Source: Haliclona indistincta (lineage: Eukaryota > Porifera > Demospongiae > Haplosclerida > Chalinidae). Taken from it: DNA of 64,000 nucleotides. The position numbers were made by a program, and so were the translations under genes. The DNA is taken from the NCBI GenBank assembly GCA_964017065.1, contig OZ024787.1, forward strand, positions 188,501 to 252,500, given 5' to 3'. Below the pieces are notes generated by a model. The model made no database searches. It was not told where the DNA came from and saw only the letters and a program-made list of their open reading frames with translations. This document shows positions 59,301 to 64,000 of the stretch, one piece after another; positions within the stretch are counted from its first letter, which is position 1, and each line of letters opens with the position of its first letter.

Positions 59301-59833
59301 GCTGACTACCGACGCTCAGCTGAGGTGCTCAAGAGGCAGGTAGAGGAGAAGGAGGTACGCCAGCGAGAGCAGGAACAACTCTTAGCGAGTCATCTACAGC
59401 AATTGGAACTAGCCAAGAAAGAGATTGGTGAGTATACTGTAGAAGTACACAATGACCTTTCTTCTCCTGGTATCAGAGAATGTTCGACAGCAGTCCAGCC
59501 AACATGAGGAGACCACTACTAAACTAAAGGCTCTGCTTAGAAAGACTAAAGTAGAACTGGCTGATGTAAAGAATCAGGTAAGCACCCAAGATGTCTGTGT
59601 ACCTCACCTCACCTCTCCTTAGCTTGGTGAGGCTCAGAAAGTGTCAGATGACTTGAAGGGACAGTTAGAGGCTGAACGACTACTGAGTGAAGGGTCAAAG
59701 GTCAATGATAGTACACCAATACTACCAGGATCAAAATGAATATTATTGTGTATGCAGGTCGATATTGCTCAGCTCACAGCGACCATACAATCACTGGAAC
59801 AGCAGGTAACCCACCATAACTGAAATTTTCTCA

Positions 59834-59868
<35 letters not shown>

Positions 59869-60290
59869 ACAACCAGTGACACATCTCGTCACCATCAGCT
59901 GGTCCATTCACTAGAGCAGCAGTTAACATCTGTGCAAACAACACTTGCAAAGAAAGAGTCAGCCATTAGTCAGCTACAGCAGGAGTACGACAGCTACAAG
60001 GTGAAAACAGAAATACAAGTAGTTTGTACTATTTGCGATAATTTGTCTTCTCAGGTTCGTGTTCATTCTGTGCTGAAGCAAAAGTCGACTGCTCCATCTG
60101 CTACTGAGGTTGAGACCAGCTTACGGTAGGTGTGGTCAATGGGTGTGGTCTCACTCGATTCATGTGGTGCTATTGTTGTTCAGGAAAGAGTTTGAACTGG
60201 AAATAATGAAATTAAAAGCAGAACTGAAGAACACACAGTGAGTCGCCAATGGAATGCTATCTTAACTCTCCATCCCTCTCTCTCCCTCTT

Positions 60291-60364
<74 letters not shown>

Positions 60365-61967
60365 GGACCAGTTATCCTCCATTCTTACTGACCACAATGA
60401 GCTAATGTCAGACCATGAGCAGCTTTCATTACAACACGACCAAACATTGAGAGAGACTGAACAAGAGAGGACACAGCTACTAGACAAGTGATCCTAACCT
60501 CTTCACTCTTTCATTACATTCATTCTTTGTCTCTCAGGTTGTGTGTTAGCGAGACTAAGCAACAAGCAGCATCACGTGAACTGGAGGAACAGAGAACAGT
60601 GCAACAACAAGAGAATGCTAGAATAACCACTGCTTTTAAAGTCAGTAATGTCTGATACCAACTCACACCTTATCAGGTGTGTCTGTATAGATGCAGATCC
60701 ACGGTCTGCAGCAACAGCACCAGCGAACAGTGGAGGGACTTAGGAAGGAGCTGGTAGCGGCTCATGCTGACCTCAGCCGACTACAGCATGAAGCAGACAC
60801 TCAGATGTTACGTTCCTCCCGCCCTCCTCCTGCACAGCGAGCAAGATCAATTCAAGTAGAGGAGGAGCATGAGGAGAGAGTGGTACCATCTACCTTACCA
60901 ATACCTCGTGAAGAGAGATCATCTGGCGAGGTGTGTCAATGATTTCATCTCTGTATCACATGACTTCATCTCTGTATCACCTGACTTCATCTCTGTATCA
61001 CCTGACTTCATCTCTGTATCACCTGACTTCATCTCTGTATCACCTGACTTCATATCTGTATCACTTGACTGTCACATGACTATGACTACATGTCACATGA
61101 TATTGTGTAGGGTATGGATCATACTGAGTTTGAGGCCCAAGATGCTTCATCAGTCACCTCACCTGTTCCGGTGAGGGACAAATCAACACTTCTCAACCTA
61201 CATGTATAGTTAACAATCCACCTCTCTCGTAGTTCAGTCACACAGCTAGCTTTGAACGTCTGCTCAGTACTAGTGATGGTCATATTTCAATGAAGCTATC
61301 TCAAGGTTCTTTGATTGTGTGGTGAGTGGTTGGAGTTACTTTGCTATGTTTCTCACAGAGGACAGACAACAGCAAGAGATGTTAGACAAGCAGCAGAAGC
61401 AACTCCAGTCAGCTATGCAGAAGGTGTCACATCTTGCTGAGCTACTCCACGAGAGTGAAGCAAATTGCGTGCGACTCGGAGACCAAGCTAAACTACTAAA
61501 AGAAGAAATCCGTCGGTATGACCGCATTCTATTATTGATCATTCCACTCATCTTGCCTCTGAAGGTTGGAGCGTAATCAAGAGCGTCATGAAAGTGTCTC
61601 AAACATGGAGTACCTCAAGAATATTGTGTTAAAGGTTGGTTCATGTGATATCGTCTGACGTAGCCGTGATGATGGTCGCTGGTCTCTAGTTCCTTCACTC
61701 TACAAGCAGCGAGGAGAGACAGCCACTAGTACCCATCATGACACGACTACTGCAGCTCAGCCAGCAGGAGAGAAGCTTCCTACAAGAAACTATTAAAGGT
61801 AACATCCGTTGTTTGGTAATTCTTTACCTAAACTGCTTTCCTCTTTGATGCTCTCTCTCTGTTTTACAGGGAACAAATCAGACTTACCTGATGCATCTGG
61901 GGTCACCAAGGGAGGGGGTGTGACCAAGGGGTGGGGCAGTTACGTACAGAGATGGACAGGCTACTAA
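56328..61967 (+). CDS. GCC2: GRIP and coiled-coil domain protein 2 (GCC2/GCC185 golgin), 27 exons
   Basis: Exon ends: 56,487; 56,596-56,856; 56,910-56,994; 57,041-57,108; 57,166-57,270; 57,322-58,306; 58,353-58,459; 58,489 or 58,513-58,553; 58,606-58,666; 58,880-59,071; 59,125-59,217; 59,265-59,427; 59,477-59,577; 59,623-59,700; 59,758-59,805; 59,869-60,000; 60,055-60,125; 60,184-60,237; 60,365-60,487; 60,538-60,640; 60,691-60,930; 61,111-61,170; 61,233-61,278; 61,359-61,515; 61,565-61,634; 61,690-61,798; 61,870-61,967 (TAA). About 1,280 residues, against about 1,680 in human. Signatures: 'REELLKHIKKQ' near the N-terminus, a long coiled coil, SYKVRVHSVLKQK, RRLERNQER followed by NMEYLKNIVLKF (GRIP domain) and a closing GWGSYVQRWTGY. 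GRIP binds Arl1 and Rab GTPases to tether the golgin to the trans-Golgi. All phases agree. The start needs attention: see the findings. Confidence 0.93.
58690..58872 (+). repeat. pyrimidine microsatellite in GCC2 intron 9
   Basis: (CT)n, (CCTT)n, (CCCT)n and (CT)n blocks run straight into the 3' splice site 'tctctcag' at 58,879. A similar (CT)n run occupies intron 18 (60,270-60,364) and intron 15. Spurious Leu/Pro/Ser frames cross it. Confidence 0.95.
60944..61062 (+). repeat. 21-bp repeat in GCC2 intron 21
   Basis: Five to six units of 'cacctgacttcatctctgtat' (about 21 bp). Each would code 'DFISVSP' if read through. It is in a 180-nt intron between the exons ending 60,930 and starting 61,111. 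Confidence 0.85.
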
Positions 61968-62390
61968 TGTGAATGAAACTTATAAAATTTTCTGTTAGTA
62001 CAAATGGTAGTGTGTTCAAATTACACTTTTATGTAAGGAACGTAGTTCTACTCATCAGCACAGTCTTGATGATCGATGGGTTATCCATCCCAGATACCTG
62101 ATCAGTCTTTTATGTTTCCACTGAAGTAGCTTGTTTTATGTTTTTGCATGTGTAACATTGAGTCTAACTAACTATAATGTAATCATTCCAACGAGAAGAG
62201 CAACACTCATCACTGCTACCATTGCCGCTAGTGAAAGAGGCGAGTCAGTGACTGGAGTAGAGGTAATATTTTTGTGTTTTAGCTCATACAGTTTTTGCAT
62301 TTTATTCAGTATTACAAACATCATGACAATGATATAGCTAATAACTAAACTATATACACATGTAAAAAATTTCACTATAATTATTCTGTC

Positions 62391-63082
62391 TCATATGTAA
62401 TACTCGTCATCCACATCTTGACCTGGTGGTTGAATGACTCCATAAGCTATATTAGAAGTAGCAAGCACACCATCAGCTGCTGCAGTTATATCATCGATAT
62501 CCTCATACACCTGACCAGTATCTGCCTCAAGATCAGTTCCTCTCTGCTCTGATACAATGTGTGCTTTATTCACTTCATCATATAATGTACCATTAGTTAA
62601 AGTGGCGCGTTATTTATGAAGTCGAGAGTACACACAAAATCCACCCACCAGCATCAATATAGCAACAAGCATGACAACAATAATACTCGTGAATGCAGCT
62701 ATTACTGTAGTATCAGCCATTGGAGACTCAGTTACAATGGTAGTGGAGGCTGTAAATATGGTAGTGTTATAGGTCACAGGAGAGGCTGTGAGTGGATACA
62801 ATAATATTAGCAAAAGAATTGATTTTATTCTAGCACACAGATGTTAGATGCTGTTGCACTACTTTTAGATAGTGATTATTGTACTTACTGCCAGTGGTGA
62901 ATCTTGTGGTTACTGCACTTGGTAGTATATCTATCATCAATAGTCTCACTACTCCACTCAGTTCAGCGTTATTGTCTCCTCTCATTCTGCATGTGTAGTC
63001 ACCGCTATCAGTTGGTATCACTGATCCAATGGTCAGCATAGTCTGATCTACTGATGACTGAATAGTGAAATTGCTATCATCA
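62391..63082 (-). CDS. Ig-domain transmembrane protein with ITIM-like tail (5' exons missing)
   Basis: Exon 62,889-63,082 (phase 2 in, phase 1 out) encodes the C-terminal half of an Ig domain with DSGDYTCRMRG. Exon 62,785 downward encodes a Thr-rich stalk and a membrane segment (about 25 hydrophobic residues, VIAAFTSIIVVMLVAILML, then a short basic VYSRLHK). A TAA at 62,610-62,612 follows. The same frame then stays open for about 72 codons to 62,391 with tyrosine motifs TLYDEV, QVYEDI, NIAYGVI (fits the ITIM pattern I-x-Y-x-x-I) and DEYYI at the end. Either the TAA truncates the receptor or a short intron (63 nt, gtgtgt...gaag) removes it. The signal peptide and first exons must lie beyond 63.1 kb and were not identified. 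A cell-surface inhibitory-type receptor is inferred. Confidence 0.65.
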
Positions 63083-63091
63083 CTAATCATC

Positions 63092-63381
63092 ACAAGTAAT
63101 AAAAACATTTTAACCAAAATGCAAGAGATTTAGGGTTGGTACATTTATCGAAAAAGTATGGAAACAAGATTTTTGAAATCAAAGGATTGTAACAATAGCA
63201 GTGTAATGCTACCTCCCTTTTAAATTAACCACAACTATCGAAAGCAGTTAATTTAGGGAGGTAGCATTACACTGCTATTGTTACAATCCTTTGATTTCAA
63301 AAATCTTGTTTCCATACTTTTTCGATAAATGTACCAACCCTAAATCTCTTGCATTTTGGTTAAAATGTTTTTATTACTTGT
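63092..63381. repeat. 290-bp near-perfect inverted repeat in the Ig-gene intron
   Basis: The arm 63,092-63,231 and the arm 63,249-63,381 are inverse complements, with 'caagtaataaaaacatttta' on the outside and 'gaggtagcattacactgct' inside. The loop is under 20 bp and there is a two-base size difference near the tip. It begins about 10 bp upstream (in gene direction) of the Ig exon acceptor. It may be a foldback element or a palindrome formed by an assembly error. From 63,382 to the end I see no supported gene; a GAA-rich tract is at 63,905-63,923. Confidence 0.85.
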
Positions 63382-64000
63382 TTCTTTTCTTTTTTTATTA
63401 ATGACTTAGTTGGCACTTATGCTTTTACAGTGTATATAAAAGAGAACTCATGATTTCAGCTTAGCTTATGCTGATTGACTCAGTACTCGATCTACTCTGC
63501 ACTACATGCAACACGTACCATGCAACATTAGCTAAGCTTAAGCTAGTATTCTTACAAGCCTGAACAGACAAATCCAGTGTAACAGTGAAGATTTGCTCGT
63601 TGTCTGCTGTGAACAGCAGCAGCACTCGCGTTCCAAGCAATTTTGTACTAAGGTGCGCTTGTATTAGAATAATTACATACACGGGCGTGCGCGAGTAGGC
63701 GTAACCTAGTAACGGAGTTCAAACAGAATGATGGAATGGAGTCTGTTATGGACCAAAAATCGCCGTTTTCCTGAAAATACTCGCTTCTGCTAGTGTTTTA
63801 GGCTTAAATAGATATCAGGTGCACTGCTCCCAACGACTAGTGTAGTTTCTGTGTAGGTTTTGTCTTGAATAGCTTACTAGCCACGGGGCTAGACTGACTG
63901 AAAAAGAAGAAGAAGAAAGAAGATGAACAAACGGGTGACCACGTGAATTCTGGTTAACCACCTTAGACCTGGTTTCTTTTGCTTCTGAAGGTCTCTTTAC

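Overview
The window is animal nuclear DNA. It has spliced genes with very short introns (about 45-60 bp), metazoan gene families (a GCC2 golgin, RING-TRAF, Death-fold proteins, an Ig-domain membrane protein) and a dense load of DNA transposons, foldback elements and minisatellites. The style (duplicated Death/TRAF genes, tiny introns, many palindromic MITEs) suggests a sponge, probably a demosponge. That assignment is inference.

Region 1 (about 0.6-45.2 kb) is a tandem array of innate-immunity-like genes, all on the minus strand. Each unit has (a) a coiled-coil / CARD-like gene whose last recognisable exon carries a phase-1 donor, (b) a RING-TRAF-zinc-finger-MATH-MATH exon set a few kb downstream with a matching phase-1 acceptor, and (c) a separate five-exon Death-domain gene starting MAKNVQ. 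Unit 1 is 27.8-1.07 kb, unit 2 is 45.2-29.8 kb, and a coiled-coil exon at 653-919 suggests a third unit off the left edge. Both gene types end in the same C-terminal module (a helical segment followed by a V-S/T-W beta-type segment). Unit 1 is inflated by roughly 12 kb of insertions at 8.7-20.9 kb. These include a Ty3/gypsy deletion derivative with identical LTRs, a TIR element with a RecQ-helicase-like fragment, and several palindromes. Because the two units are paralogous, several insertions can be compared with an empty site in the other copy.

Region 2 (45.2-53.9 kb) is almost gene-free. It is dominated by a 6.36 kb inverted-repeat element (47,348-53,706) with terminal clusters of a CAGGCCGGAAAT motif.

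Region 3 (53.9-63.4 kb) is conventional genic DNA: an LRRC41-like leucine-rich protein (minus), divergent from a GCC2 golgin gene with 27 exons (plus), then an Ig/transmembrane receptor (minus). The receptor's ITIM-like tail is separated from its membrane segment by an in-frame stop. The first exons of the LRR and GCC2 genes each show an apparent single-base frame break. Those may be assembly errors, so every reading-frame claim there should be read with that in mind.
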